From: Halopseudomonas oceani
Lineage (GTDB): Bacteria > Pseudomonadota > Gammaproteobacteria > Pseudomonadales > Pseudomonadaceae
Direction: 5' to 3'
Length of the DNA stretch: 64,000 nt
Assembly (NCBI RefSeq): GCF_002903165.1
Contig: NZ_PPSK01000001.1
Location: 372,001 to 436,000, forward strand
Shown: in pieces, positions 9,949-18,986 of the stretch
Numbering within the stretch: the stretch's first letter is position 1
How the letters are laid out: every line of letters begins with the position of its first letter
Notes under the pieces: generated by a model
Seen by the model: only the letters and a program-made list of their open reading frames with translations
Database searches by the model: none
Told to the model about the DNA's origin: nothing
Program-made: the position numbers and the translations under genes

Positions 9949-11573
9949 TCGTTACCGACCTCGGCCTTGCAGATGCGATTGCGGCCGGATTCCTTGGCCT
10001 GATACAGGGCGCGGTCGGCGTCCTCGAGCAGCGTGCTGTTGTTCCAGTCAGGTGCCATGCAGGTGCTGATGCCGGCACTGAAGGTGCAGTTGAACGGCTT
10101 GCCCTTGTCGGTGGAGAACTCCAGGGCGCTGAAGGCCTCGCGAATACTGTCGAGAATGCTGAAGGCGTCTTCCCGGTTGCAGCCAGGCAGCACCGCAACA
10201 AACTCCTCGCCGCCGTAACGGCCCAGGCGGTCAACCTTGCGCAGGCGTTGGCGCAGCAGGTTGGACAAGGCACGAATCACGCTGTCGCCGTTGGCGTGGC
10301 CGTACTGGTCGTTAACCGATTTGAAACGGTCGATGTCGATCATGGCGACGGTCAGGGGGGACCGGGTGCGCAGTGCGCGCTCGGCCTCGATTTCCACCTG
10401 CTCCTTGATGTCGGCGTGCTTGAGCAGGCCGGTCAGGCTGTCGCGGGCGAGCGCGTCGCTGACCATGCGGGCGCGCTGGGCGCGGGCATAAACGGTGGTC
10501 AGCAGGGCGCTGTCACTGATCGGCTTGGTGATGAAATCATCGCCAGCCTTGAGCAGCGCCGACATCTGCCGCTCGGCGTTGGTTTCCGCCGACAGGTAGA
10601 CAATCGGGACGCGCAGCCAATCGTCGTTCAGGCGGATTACCTGCGCCAGTTCCGGGCCGCTGTAGTCCGGCATGCTCAGGTCCATCAGCACAACCTCAGG
10701 GCTGAAGCTGTCCATCTTGCTGAGCAGCTTATGCGGATCGCTCAGGGTGTCGACCAGCATGCCGGCGCTGCTCAGTACCAGCGCATAACGGGCGCTCAGT
10801 TCGGTATCATCGTCGACGATCAGCACCCGGAACGGCCCACCCTGGAAGGTGTTGAAGCAGCGCTCAAGGCGGCTTTCCAGTAGTGGCAGATCGACGGGTT
10901 TGGTGAAGAAGCCACTGGCGCCGACGCGCACCGCCTGCAACCGGCCGGTGAAGTTGTCCTGTGAGCTGATCACCAGCAGCGGCGGCGCCTGGGCGCCGCG
11001 CTGGCGGAACGCCGGGTCCTCCAGCAGGGTGCTGCCGGGTGGGCTGGTATCAACAATCATGGCGTCGATGATGTCGGTCTTATGCAGGGCGGCTGGGCTG
11101 TCAAAGCTGCTGATCTGATAACCAAAGCTGCCGAGGGTGCGCTCCAGCTGCTCGCGCATGGCGGCGTCCTGCACCAGCAGGCCGATATGTTGCTGGGCGC
11201 CCTCATCGCTGGCCGGGGTCTCAAGGCGTTTGGGTTCGGCCCGGTCGTCCTGGTGGCGCTGCAGCAGCAGGTTCAGGTGACGGATCGCCTCCGCCAGGGT
11301 GTCCAGGGTCTGGGATGCGCTTTGCGGGTCATCGAGTACCGCCTGGGCCCGCTGTTCCAACTCGCGGCAGCGCTCACCGAGAGCGGCGTAGCCGAAGGTC
11401 CCGGAGGAACCGGCCAGCTTGTGCAGGCGGTCGCGCAGGTCTTTCAGTGCGACCGGGTTGTCGCGCAACTGGTCGGCCAGCTGTTTCAGGACATCCAGTT
11501 CGTCGTTCAGGCGCTGGCGGAAACGTTCTTCCAGGACGGCCAGTTGGGCGACGAGCTGCTCTGATTCATGCAT
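9945..11573 (-). CDS. HPt - receiver - receiver - GGDEF diguanylate cyclase
   Basis: This 542-residue protein makes cyclic di-GMP under phosphorelay control. An N-terminal HPt domain carries LHKLAGSSGTFGY with phospho-histidine His51. A first receiver-like domain (about 127-240) keeps the aspartate and lysine (MIVDTSPPG, FFTKPVD) but has a weakened acidic pocket. A second, canonical receiver (about 248-365) has LIVDDDTE, VLMDLSMPD and ITKPI. The C-terminal GGDEF domain has the active-site motif YGGEEF. An RKVD inhibitory I-site lies exactly five residues before it, so product feedback inhibition is likely. Its ATG overlaps the stop of the lone receiver gene upstream. Confidence 0.9.
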   Translation of the reverse strand: MHESEQLVAQLAVLEERFRQRLNDELDVLKQLADQLRDNPVALKDLRDRLHKLAGSSGTFGYAALGERCRELEQRAQAVLDDPQSASQTLDTLAEAIRHLNLLLQRHQDDRAEPKRLETPASDEGAQQHIGLLVQDAAMREQLERTLGSFGYQISSFDSPAALHKTDIIDAMIVDTSPPGSTLLEDPAFRQRGAQAPPLLVISSQDNFTGRLQAVRVGASGFFTKPVDLPLLESRLERCFNTFQGGPFRVLIVDDDTELSARYALVLSSAGMLVDTLSDPHKLLSKMDSFSPEVVLMDLSMPDYSGPELAQVIRLNDDWLRVPIVYLSAETNAERQMSALLKAGDDFITKPISDSALLTTVYARAQRARMVSDALARDSLTGLLKHADIKEQVEIEAERALRTRSPLTVAMIDIDRFKSVNDQYGHANGDSVIRALSNLLRQRLRKVDRLGRYGGEEFVAVLPGCNREDAFSILDSIREAFSALEFSTDKGKPFNCTFSAGISTCMAPDWNNSTLLEDADRALYQAKESGRNRICKAEVGND

Positions 11574-11949
11574 GCGTGTTTTCCCAAATCTCGCGGATCT
11601 GATCTGACAGGGTCATCGGGTCAAAGGGTTTGATGATGACACCGGCGGCACCCAGATCGCGGTAGGCAGCCACCTCTTGCGTTTGCGCCTTGGCGGTCAT
11701 GAAGACGACGGGTACGCCTTGCATGCACCGTAATTTGCGCAATTCAGTCAGGGTTTGCGGGCCATCCATACCCGGCATCATGACGTCCAGCAGGACCAGC
11801 TGGGGGGTGAAGTTCTCGGCGACGGCCAAGCCGTCGGCACCAGAGTCACAACTGCGCACGACAAAGCCGCCAACCACTTCCAGCGCCACCCGGGCAACTT
11901 CCTGAATGGAAGGGTCATCCTCAATGTGCATGATGCGTTTCAGTACCAT
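11566..11949 (-). CDS. Single-domain response regulator (receiver only)
   Basis: This 127-residue CheY-like protein is a receiver with no output domain. Acidic residues sit in HIEDDPS, the phospho-acceptor is Asp55 in LVLLDVMMPGMDGPQ, and the switch threonine and lysine are in VFMTAKA and IIKPFDP. I start it at the ATG at 11949, giving MVLKRIMHIEDD; a longer form from 12000 would add 17 unconserved residues. It lies between the kinase and the HPt protein, which suggests it is the intermediate receiver of a His-Asp-His-Asp relay. Its end overlaps the next gene by 8 bases. Confidence 0.9.
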   Translation of the reverse strand: MVLKRIMHIEDDPSIQEVARVALEVVGGFVVRSCDSGADGLAVAENFTPQLVLLDVMMPGMDGPQTLTELRKLRCMQGVPVVFMTAKAQTQEVAAYRDLGAAGVIIKPFDPMTLSDQIREIWENTHA

Positions 11950-11996
11950 GGTCAGCCTATCTTGCGTTCGTTGGGTGGTAGAGGCCTTGATCAACG

Positions 11997-13625
11997 TCAA
12001 GGTGGTGGCACACTGCCTTGTGTTGGCTGGTTTTCTGGCACCGCCAGCGGCAGAGTAAACCAGAAGCAGGAGCCCTTGTCTGTTTCCGACTCTACCCCAA
12101 CCTGTCCGTTCATGAGTTCAACCAATTCCTTGCAGATGGCGAGGCCGAGGCCGGTGCCACCACGTTGGCGCTTGTTGGAATTATCCAGTTGAGTGAACTT
12201 GTTGAACAGCTGCGGTTGCTGTTCCAGTTCAATACCGATCCCCTGATCAACGACGCGAACGGTGGCAGAGTCACCTTGTTGCTGCCACGCGATCTGAACC
12301 GGATCGCCCGGGTGCGAGAACTTGGCGGCGTTCGACAGGTAGTTGGCCAGCACTTGTTGCAGGCGGCGTTGATCGGCGATCACGTTGAGATCGGGCAGGT
12401 TGTCGGCGATGCGCCAGTGCACCTGGAAGCGGTCCGCATAGGGGTGGTTGCTTTCCATTGCCTGGATAACCTGTGCTCGCAGCGCCAGCGGTTCAAGCTG
12501 CAGCTCCACCTTGCCGGCCTCAAGCTTTTCCATGTCGAGCAGATCGTTGACCAGTTCGTTGAGCCGCTGACTGTTCTCCCGGGCGATGTCCAGCAACCGT
12601 TCACCGGCGGCGGAACGGGGATCGGTTTTACCGCTGCCCAACAGCCCGACAGCGCCGCTGAGTGCCGTCAGTGGTGTGCGTAGCTCATGGCTGACGGTGG
12701 CCAGGAAGTGACTCTTCATATTGCTTGCGCGCCGAATCTCGGAAATGTCGTGCATTACCACGATAGCCGCTCCCGGGCCGTCGCGCTCGGGATACAGCTG
12801 GCCACCACTGCATAGCACGTAGCGTAGCGGTTGGCCGGCAGCAGCAATACAGATTTCCACGTTCTCCACTGGCTTGCCCTGCCAGGCGCTAACCAGTGGT
12901 ATGTCGTCTCTGGCGAGCGGGGTGCAACCGTCGGCGGCGTAGAGGTCGTAGTAGTGTGCCCAGTCTGCCGGCGGCAGCGTGAGTACATCGGCGCCATGCC
13001 AGTGCTGGGCTGTGGTGTTGAACAGGGTCAGGGTGCCGTCGTCGGAGCAGGCAACCACGCCGGCCTTGAGTGAGTCGAGCAGGCGCTGGTTCAGAGCCTG
13101 CTGGTGTTCCAGTTCCCGGGTTTTGGCGTTGCTTTGCAGTATGTTGAGGCGCAACTGCAGCTGGAACTCTGCCAGTCGGGCGAGCCGCTGCAGGGTGTCG
13201 CGCTCCTTGTCGCTGAGAGTTCGTGGCTGCCGGTCAATCACGCAGAGGGTGCCGATCAGCTGGCCGTCAGGGCTGGCGATTGGCATACCGGCATAAAAGC
13301 GGATCTCGGGAAAGCCGGTAACCAGTGGGTTATTTGCGAAGCGCGGGTCTTGGCGAGCATCAGGCACCTCCATCAGCGCAGCCTGGTTTATCGCGTGGGC
13401 GCAGAACGCCATTTCTCTTGGCGTCTCGGTGACGTCCAGGCCGACCCTGCTCTTGAACCACTGGCGGTGGCCATCGACCAGGGAAATCAGCGCGATCGGG
13501 GTGCTTAGCCAGTGGGCGGCCAGCGCCGTCAGGTCGTCAAAGGCCTGCTCGCTGGGCGTGTCCAGGACCTGCAGGGCCTTCAGGGCGGCCAGACGCTGCT
13601 GTTCGTTGCTGGTGGGGTTGTTCAC
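11997..13625 (-). CDS. GAF-PAS sensor histidine kinase
   Basis: This 542-residue cytoplasmic kinase has no membrane segment. A GAF domain spans about residues 15-160 (LAAHWLSTPIALISLVDG, IGTLCVIDRQPRTLSD) and a PAS domain about 175-290. The HisKA domain carries the phospho-site FLATVSHELRTPLTALSG near 315. The ATPase domain has its N-box in NYLSNAAKFSHP and its G-boxes in DQGIGIE and GGTGLGLAICKELV. I chose the GTG at 13625 because AGGAGA lies 4-6 bases before it; the ATG 24 bases upstream has no well-placed ribosome site. It has no receiver of its own, so the lone receiver downstream is the natural partner. Confidence 0.9.
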   Translation of the reverse strand: MNNPTSNEQQRLAALKALQVLDTPSEQAFDDLTALAAHWLSTPIALISLVDGHRQWFKSRVGLDVTETPREMAFCAHAINQAALMEVPDARQDPRFANNPLVTGFPEIRFYAGMPIASPDGQLIGTLCVIDRQPRTLSDKERDTLQRLARLAEFQLQLRLNILQSNAKTRELEHQQALNQRLLDSLKAGVVACSDDGTLTLFNTTAQHWHGADVLTLPPADWAHYYDLYAADGCTPLARDDIPLVSAWQGKPVENVEICIAAAGQPLRYVLCSGGQLYPERDGPGAAIVVMHDISEIRRASNMKSHFLATVSHELRTPLTALSGAVGLLGSGKTDPRSAAGERLLDIARENSQRLNELVNDLLDMEKLEAGKVELQLEPLALRAQVIQAMESNHPYADRFQVHWRIADNLPDLNVIADQRRLQQVLANYLSNAAKFSHPGDPVQIAWQQQGDSATVRVVDQGIGIELEQQPQLFNKFTQLDNSNKRQRGGTGLGLAICKELVELMNGQVGVESETDKGSCFWFTLPLAVPENQPTQGSVPPP

Positions 13626-13658
13626 GCGGTCTCCTGGAAACTTCTTCATGCCTTCAGT

Positions 13659-16600
13659 CTAGACAGTCTTTGCGGTGATATGGGCGGTAGTGCAGGGCAA
13701 TCGTATCCAGAACCGTGAACCCACGCCCTCACGGGACTCGAAGCCGATATCGCCATCCATCCGCCGCACCAGCTCCCGGGTAATGGCCAGACCCAACCCG
13801 GAGCCCGTGCGTTTGCGGGTGCTGGTGCTGTCGACCTGGAAGAACTTGTCGAAGATGCGCTCGTGCTCCTGTGGGGCAATACCGATGCCCTCGTCGCGGA
13901 CGCTGATTTCTACCTGCTCACCCAGGCGCTGGGCGCTGAGCCAGATTCGCCCCTGCGGGTGCGAGAACTTGGCGGCGTTGGACAGCAGGTTGGCCAGTAT
14001 CTGGCCGAGCCGCTGGCGGTCGACGGTAACGGTTACCTCGTCGATCGGCCCCAGCTGTTGCTTCACCCGGAACTGTTCGGCGTAGCTCTGGTTCAGTTCC
14101 AGTGCCTGTTCCAGCAGCGGGCGCAGCGGCAGCGGTTGTAGCTCAATCTTCAGTTTGCCGGCTGACAGTTTGTCCATGTCGAGCAGGTCGTTGATCAGGC
14201 GGTGCAGGTTGTCGCTGTTCTGCGCCGCGATGGACAGTAGCCGGTGCATGGTTTCTGGCACCGGACCCAGCGCACCGCCGTCAATCAGTTTGATAGCGCC
14301 GCTGATTGCGGTCAGCGGAGTGCGCAATTCGTGGCTGACGGTCGAGACGAACTGCGCTTTGAGCTGTTCAACTCGCGCTTGCTCGGTAACGTCCCAGATA
14401 AAGCCGTCGATACCCAGCAGAGAGCCGTCACTGGCGAACTCGCCACGCCCTTTCTCGCGCACCTGCACCACGTGGCCGTCAGCGTGGATCAGCCGGTAGG
14501 TGTGCTCGAAGCCGGTTTGGCTGCCGACGGTATTGAGCAGGTCCTGCCGCTGCTGCAGGTCGTCGGGGTGGACGATACTGCTGTAACTGCGGCGCTGGCT
14601 GTCGATGAAGTCGCCGGCAGGGTACCCGGTGATCCGCTCAATCTCGTCGCTCAGATAGGACATGGCCCAGTTCTGGCTCGGACGGCAGCGGTACACCGCG
14701 CCCGGCAGGTTGCTGACCATGCCGCGGAAGCGAGATTCGCTCTTCTGCAGCGCCCGAGTGGTATTGCTCAGCTCGGTGATATCAAAGGCCATGCCCAGGT
14801 AGCCGATAGGCTGGCCATCCTGATCGGCAATACGGGTGACGGTAAGCGAGACCACCCGCCGCCCTCCATCCTTGCGCAGGTAGGTCCAGGGGCGGCTCTC
14901 CGAGCCGCCGTTGCGGGCCTCGTGCAAGAACACTTCCAGCCCCTCGATTGGCTTGCCGTAGCGGGCGCTCAGCTCGCGACTGCGTTCCTCGATTTCCTGC
15001 TGGGGGTGGAAGCTGACCGGCGACATGTGACCCACCACCTCTTCGGCGCGGTAGCCAAGCAGGTTCTCAGCACCGCTGTTGAACAGGGTGATCAGGCCGC
15101 TGGTATTGACCGCGACAATCGAAACCTCGGTTGAGGCGTTGATCACCGCGCCAAGGAAGGCGCGGGCTTCGCGCACTTCCTCGGCCGCAGCCATTTCCTG
15201 GCTGATGTCGGCGTGAGTGCCACTCACCCAGAGGGCCCGGCCGTCGGCGTCGCGGCCGGTGACCTGACCGTGGCTCTGAATCCAGACCCAGTGCCCGTCG
15301 CTATGGCGTGCACGGTAGCTGTAACGCAGGTGATCGCTCTGTCCGCGCAGGTGAGCGATCACCTGTTGGTGGGCGGCAGGCTGATCATCGGGGTGAATCA
15401 ACTCGGCCCAGTGCTCGGTCTGCAGCGGCTGTGGCAGGTCCGGCGGGTAGCCGAGCATCTGTAGCCAGCGACCGCTGACCTGTAACTGGTTGCTCGTCAG
15501 ATCCCACTCCCAGCTGCCGACGCCGGTGGCTTCGATGATGCGGGCCAGCCGCTGCTGCTCGCTGGCCAAGTGTTGCTCGATGCGCTTGCGTACGCTGATG
15601 TCGGCGATAAATCCGTGCCAGACAATGTCACCGTTGGCCAGCAGCTCCGGGCTGGAATAGCCGGCAACCCAGATCTCGCCGAGTCGGGGATGACAAATCC
15701 GGTACTCCGAGCGCCACTCGCTGAGCTGGCGGGCGGACTCGCTGATTTCCGCCAGAATCCGGTCCTGATCGTCCGGGTGAATCAGCTTGATGGCTGGCGT
15801 GGCGCTGACAGTGGCCTGCTCCGGCGTCAGGTCGTAGATGTTGCGAATGCCTTCGCTGCTGAACGGAAACCAGCCGTGGCCATTTGGGCTCAACTGGTAC
15901 TGATAGACCATGCCCGGCAAGTGCTGGTTGAGCTTGGCAAAGCGCTGCAGCACCGCTTCGCGGGCCTGCTGTTCGGCGTCATGCTCGAGCAGCCCGCTGC
16001 ACCAGCGGGCGCAGAGCCGCATGAAATCCAGATCAGCCTCGTCGAATGGGCGCTGCCTTGGCGTCCGACTGGAAAAATTGAGGGTGCCGTGGCGGCTGCC
16101 GTTGACGAGCAGCGGAATACCGATATAGCTCTCCAGCGCGAATGACTGGTAGCACGGATGGCCGCTAAAGCGTGATGTGCCCATGCTGTCGATGGCCAGC
16201 ACGTCGTCCTCCTGGTAGGCCAGGCTGCAGTACGTCTGATCGAAGTCGAAGCGGCTACCAACGGTCGGGCTCTGGTCTCCGCTGCTGGCAGCCTGCACCT
16301 CATACACGTTGTCAGTGATGCGGCTGACCAGGCCGAGATCAAGCTGCAGATAGTCGCAGCCCAGATCGAGCAGCCGCTCCAATCGCTCCTGGTGGGATAA
16401 CCCAAAATCGGCGGCAATTCGGTTGAGTGAGCGCAGCGCCAGGCGCTGGCGCTCCAGTCGTTGTTGCAGGGCTTCGTGTTCCTGGCGCTGGTGAATGGCG
16501 TGCAGCAACTGGCCCAGGCTGGTCTGCAGCGGCGAGAGAAAGGTGAGCAGCCCGGTATCGGCGGGGCGCTGGCTGCGGCTGAGTGCCAGCATGCCCATCA

Positions 16601-18038
16601 GCCGTCCGCCGTATAGCAAGGGCAGCAGCGCGGCATTGCTCAGATCGGGATCGTCGCTGTCAATCAGCCGCGCCTGCGGGTCGCCGCTGGCGCTTTCCAT
16701 CGCGCCGAGCAGGCTGACAGCCGGTGGCTGCACCGGGTTGCGGGAATCTACCACGCCCTGGGGCTGCAGCTGCAGGCGGCCGTTATCGGCATTCAGCGCC
16801 TTTGCCAGAATGCCGACCTGATAGCCAGTCAGTTCAAGAATCTGTTCCAGTACCTCGCCCAGGTTGCTGGTCATCTGGTTCTGCTGGATATAGGCAGACT
16901 GGGTACGTGCAATGATTTCCAGCAGCCGGCGCTCGTGCTCACGCTTGCGATTTTCGACCCGGATGGCGCTGGCATGACGCACCATCTGCCGGCGCGCGGC
17001 GCGATAGCTGCTCAGCAGCAGCACGGTAAACAGGCTGCAGGCAGCGAGCAGCGCCAGCAGCCATTTGGCGGCCAGTTGGCGTTGCTGGCTCTGATGGGCG
17101 GCCGCCTCCTGGCTGATGTCACGCCAGAGCAGCAGTGCTGCGGGCTGCATGCCGCCGGTCGGATGATGGATGACGGCGTCGAGTGGGCGTAGGCTGAGTA
17201 GCCAGGTTCCCTGCTGGTTGCTGTAGATGCGCTCGAGTTGGTCGGCGTTGAGCGTAGCCAGGGCGTCGCTTAGCCAGCCGGGAACCCGGCCGCCGCTGTG
17301 GTCGGCCAGCAACCAGCGACCATGTGCCAGCGGCTGCAGGGGCCAGCTGCCAGCCTCGCTGGCGAGGGCTTTGCTGTTGACCAGCAGGGCTATCCGCTCG
17401 GCCGGACCGAGGGAAATCTCCGGCAGCCCAGGGAAGCCGACCTGCAAGGTGGCAATCTGTGGGCTATCGGCGGCATCGCTGGCGAATATTGGGGCGATGG
17501 CGCTCTCGCTGCTGCCGTGCTGATACAGCTCAAGACCGCTCGCAGCGCTGCCGTTGCTGGCGGCGCGTAGCAGGGGGCGGTCGACATCGTTACGATCGCC
17601 CCAGCGATATGGGTCCTGCATGCGCAGCAGCGCGGTCTGGTCAGCGGAGGAATGGATTTGCAGTTCCCTTGCGCCGGCCTGTTTCAGCAGTTCCCAGAAG
17701 CCGTCGAGGTCGCCGATCAATTGCGCGCGCAGGCGCTGCACCTCAGGATGGGCGCGGCCGTGCTGCCGGATCAATTCGTCAACGCGCCGCACCAGACGCT
17801 GGGTGTCCGGGTCCTCGGTAAGGCTGTACACCGCGATCTGGGCTTCGCCTCGCTTTGCCTGCTGGGTGTGCTCCAGCGCACGCAGCTCTGCTCGGGCATC
17901 GATGAACAGGTCGGTACGCCACTGTTCATCGCGCTGCTGCCAGGCCGAACTGGCAAGGAACAGAAAGAACAGCGCCAGCAACATAATGCCGAGCGGTAGG
18001 GCAATGCGCCCGTTGCGTAGGGGTTTCGGGGTGGCCAT
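13659..18038 (-). CDS. Large membrane sensor histidine kinase with two GAF and four PAS domains
   Basis: This 1459-residue kinase heads the signalling operon. One membrane helix at about residues 11-30 and a second at about 322-345 enclose a roughly 290-residue periplasmic sensor region. Then follow two GAF domains (about 390-520 and 545-700), four PAS domains (about 705-825, 840-960, 975-1100 and 1110-1220), HisKA with FVSTVSHELRTPLTAISG near 1235, and an ATPase domain with NLLSNAAKFSHP and GSGLGLAITRELV. It carries no receiver or HPt, unlike many hybrid kinases of this size; those modules are separate genes downstream. The spacing of 33 bases to the next gene implies co-transcription. The sensed signal cannot be deduced. 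Confidence 0.92.
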   Translation of the reverse strand: MATPKPLRNGRIALPLGIMLLALFFLFLASSAWQQRDEQWRTDLFIDARAELRALEHTQQAKRGEAQIAVYSLTEDPDTQRLVRRVDELIRQHGRAHPEVQRLRAQLIGDLDGFWELLKQAGARELQIHSSADQTALLRMQDPYRWGDRNDVDRPLLRAASNGSAASGLELYQHGSSESAIAPIFASDAADSPQIATLQVGFPGLPEISLGPAERIALLVNSKALASEAGSWPLQPLAHGRWLLADHSGGRVPGWLSDALATLNADQLERIYSNQQGTWLLSLRPLDAVIHHPTGGMQPAALLLWRDISQEAAAHQSQQRQLAAKWLLALLAACSLFTVLLLSSYRAARRQMVRHASAIRVENRKREHERRLLEIIARTQSAYIQQNQMTSNLGEVLEQILELTGYQVGILAKALNADNGRLQLQPQGVVDSRNPVQPPAVSLLGAMESASGDPQARLIDSDDPDLSNAALLPLLYGGRLMGMLALSRSQRPADTGLLTFLSPLQTSLGQLLHAIHQRQEHEALQQRLERQRLALRSLNRIAADFGLSHQERLERLLDLGCDYLQLDLGLVSRITDNVYEVQAASSGDQSPTVGSRFDFDQTYCSLAYQEDDVLAIDSMGTSRFSGHPCYQSFALESYIGIPLLVNGSRHGTLNFSSRTPRQRPFDEADLDFMRLCARWCSGLLEHDAEQQAREAVLQRFAKLNQHLPGMVYQYQLSPNGHGWFPFSSEGIRNIYDLTPEQATVSATPAIKLIHPDDQDRILAEISESARQLSEWRSEYRICHPRLGEIWVAGYSSPELLANGDIVWHGFIADISVRKRIEQHLASEQQRLARIIEATGVGSWEWDLTSNQLQVSGRWLQMLGYPPDLPQPLQTEHWAELIHPDDQPAAHQQVIAHLRGQSDHLRYSYRARHSDGHWVWIQSHGQVTGRDADGRALWVSGTHADISQEMAAAEEVREARAFLGAVINASTEVSIVAVNTSGLITLFNSGAENLLGYRAEEVVGHMSPVSFHPQQEIEERSRELSARYGKPIEGLEVFLHEARNGGSESRPWTYLRKDGGRRVVSLTVTRIADQDGQPIGYLGMAFDITELSNTTRALQKSESRFRGMVSNLPGAVYRCRPSQNWAMSYLSDEIERITGYPAGDFIDSQRRSYSSIVHPDDLQQRQDLLNTVGSQTGFEHTYRLIHADGHVVQVREKGRGEFASDGSLLGIDGFIWDVTEQARVEQLKAQFVSTVSHELRTPLTAISGAIKLIDGGALGPVPETMHRLLSIAAQNSDNLHRLINDLLDMDKLSAGKLKIELQPLPLRPLLEQALELNQSYAEQFRVKQQLGPIDEVTVTVDRQRLGQILANLLSNAAKFSHPQGRIWLSAQRLGEQVEISVRDEGIGIAPQEHERIFDKFFQVDSTSTRKRTGSGLGLAITRELVRRMDGDIGFESREGVGSRFWIRLPCTTAHITAKTV

Positions 18039-18115
18039 GAGTATTCCAGGTGCGTCCTCAGGCCTGACGATAGCGGTTTGCCGGGCGCCCTGCCAGCGCC
18101 CGGTGCCGGTCCGGT

Positions 18116-18889
18116 TTACAGGCTGTTGTTAACGTGCCCACCGTCGACGTTGATGATGGTGCCGGTCATGAAGGAGCCCGCCTCGCTGGCGAGTAGCAGC
18201 AGCGGGCCATCCAGTTCGTCGAGGCGGCCAAGGCGGCCCATCGGCACCTTGCTGCGCACGTAGTTCTGGCCGTGCTCGGTGTCGAAGTAGTCAGAATTCA
18301 TTTCGGTGCGGAAGTAGCCGGGGGCAATGGCGTTGACGCGGATACCGTTCTTGGCCAGTTCCATCGCCATGGCCTTGGTCAGCTGCACAACGCCAGCCTT
18401 GGCGACGGCATAGTGGGCCAGAGCCTTGCCGACGCGCAGGCCGAGGATCGAGGCGATATTGATTACGCTACCGCCCTGGCCGCTGCCGGCCATCGCCTTG
18501 CAGCCGCGATGGGCGACGCGCCAGGCGCCGTCGAGGTTGGTGTCGAGCATACTGCGCCAGTTGCCTTCGTCCATCTCAAGGAAGGGGACCGGGTCGCCGA
18601 TACCGGCGTTATTGACCAGGATGTCGCACACCCCGAAGGTCTGCTCGGCGGCGCTGAAGCCGGCGTCGACGCTGTCGGCGTCGGTCACGTCCATGGTCAC
18701 CGCCATCGCCTCATGCCCCTGTTGCTTGAGTTCGTCGACCAGTGCCGACAGGCGATCGGCCCGGCGGGCGGCCAGCACCACGCGCGCGCCAGCGGCAGCC
18801 AGTACGCGGGCGAAGTGGGCGCCGAGGCCGCTGGAGGCGCCGGTAATCAGGGCGGTCTTGCCGGTCAGGTCGAAGCGCATGGTGGTCAT
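18116..18889 (-). CDS. Short-chain dehydrogenase/reductase (SDR)
   Basis: This 257-residue classical SDR is an NAD(P)-dependent oxidoreductase. It has the cofactor loop TGASSGLGAHFARVLAAAG at residues 14-32, the NNAGIGD strand near 93, the catalytic serine in NIASILG and the catalytic YAVAKAG motif near 160. The C-terminus VDGGHVNNSL is typical of the FabG-like group. AGGAG lies 9 bases before the ATG at 18889; a second ATG three codons on is possible. It lies alone between the signalling operon and the ligase/two-component operon, with about 75 and 97 bases on either side. Its substrate is unknown. Confidence 0.85.
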   Translation of the reverse strand: MTTMRFDLTGKTALITGASSGLGAHFARVLAAAGARVVLAARRADRLSALVDELKQQGHEAMAVTMDVTDADSVDAGFSAAEQTFGVCDILVNNAGIGDPVPFLEMDEGNWRSMLDTNLDGAWRVAHRGCKAMAGSGQGGSVINIASILGLRVGKALAHYAVAKAGVVQLTKAMAMELAKNGIRVNAIAPGYFRTEMNSDYFDTEHGQNYVRSKVPMGRLGRLDELDGPLLLLASEAGSFMTGTIINVDGGHVNNSL

Positions 18890-18986
18890 GAGACGGATCT
18901 CCTGTTGTTAGGGATTGGGCAAACAGCGTCCGAGTATCGGTTAACGGACGGTCGGGTACCAGCAAAGGCTGGCTCAGTGATGTTGC

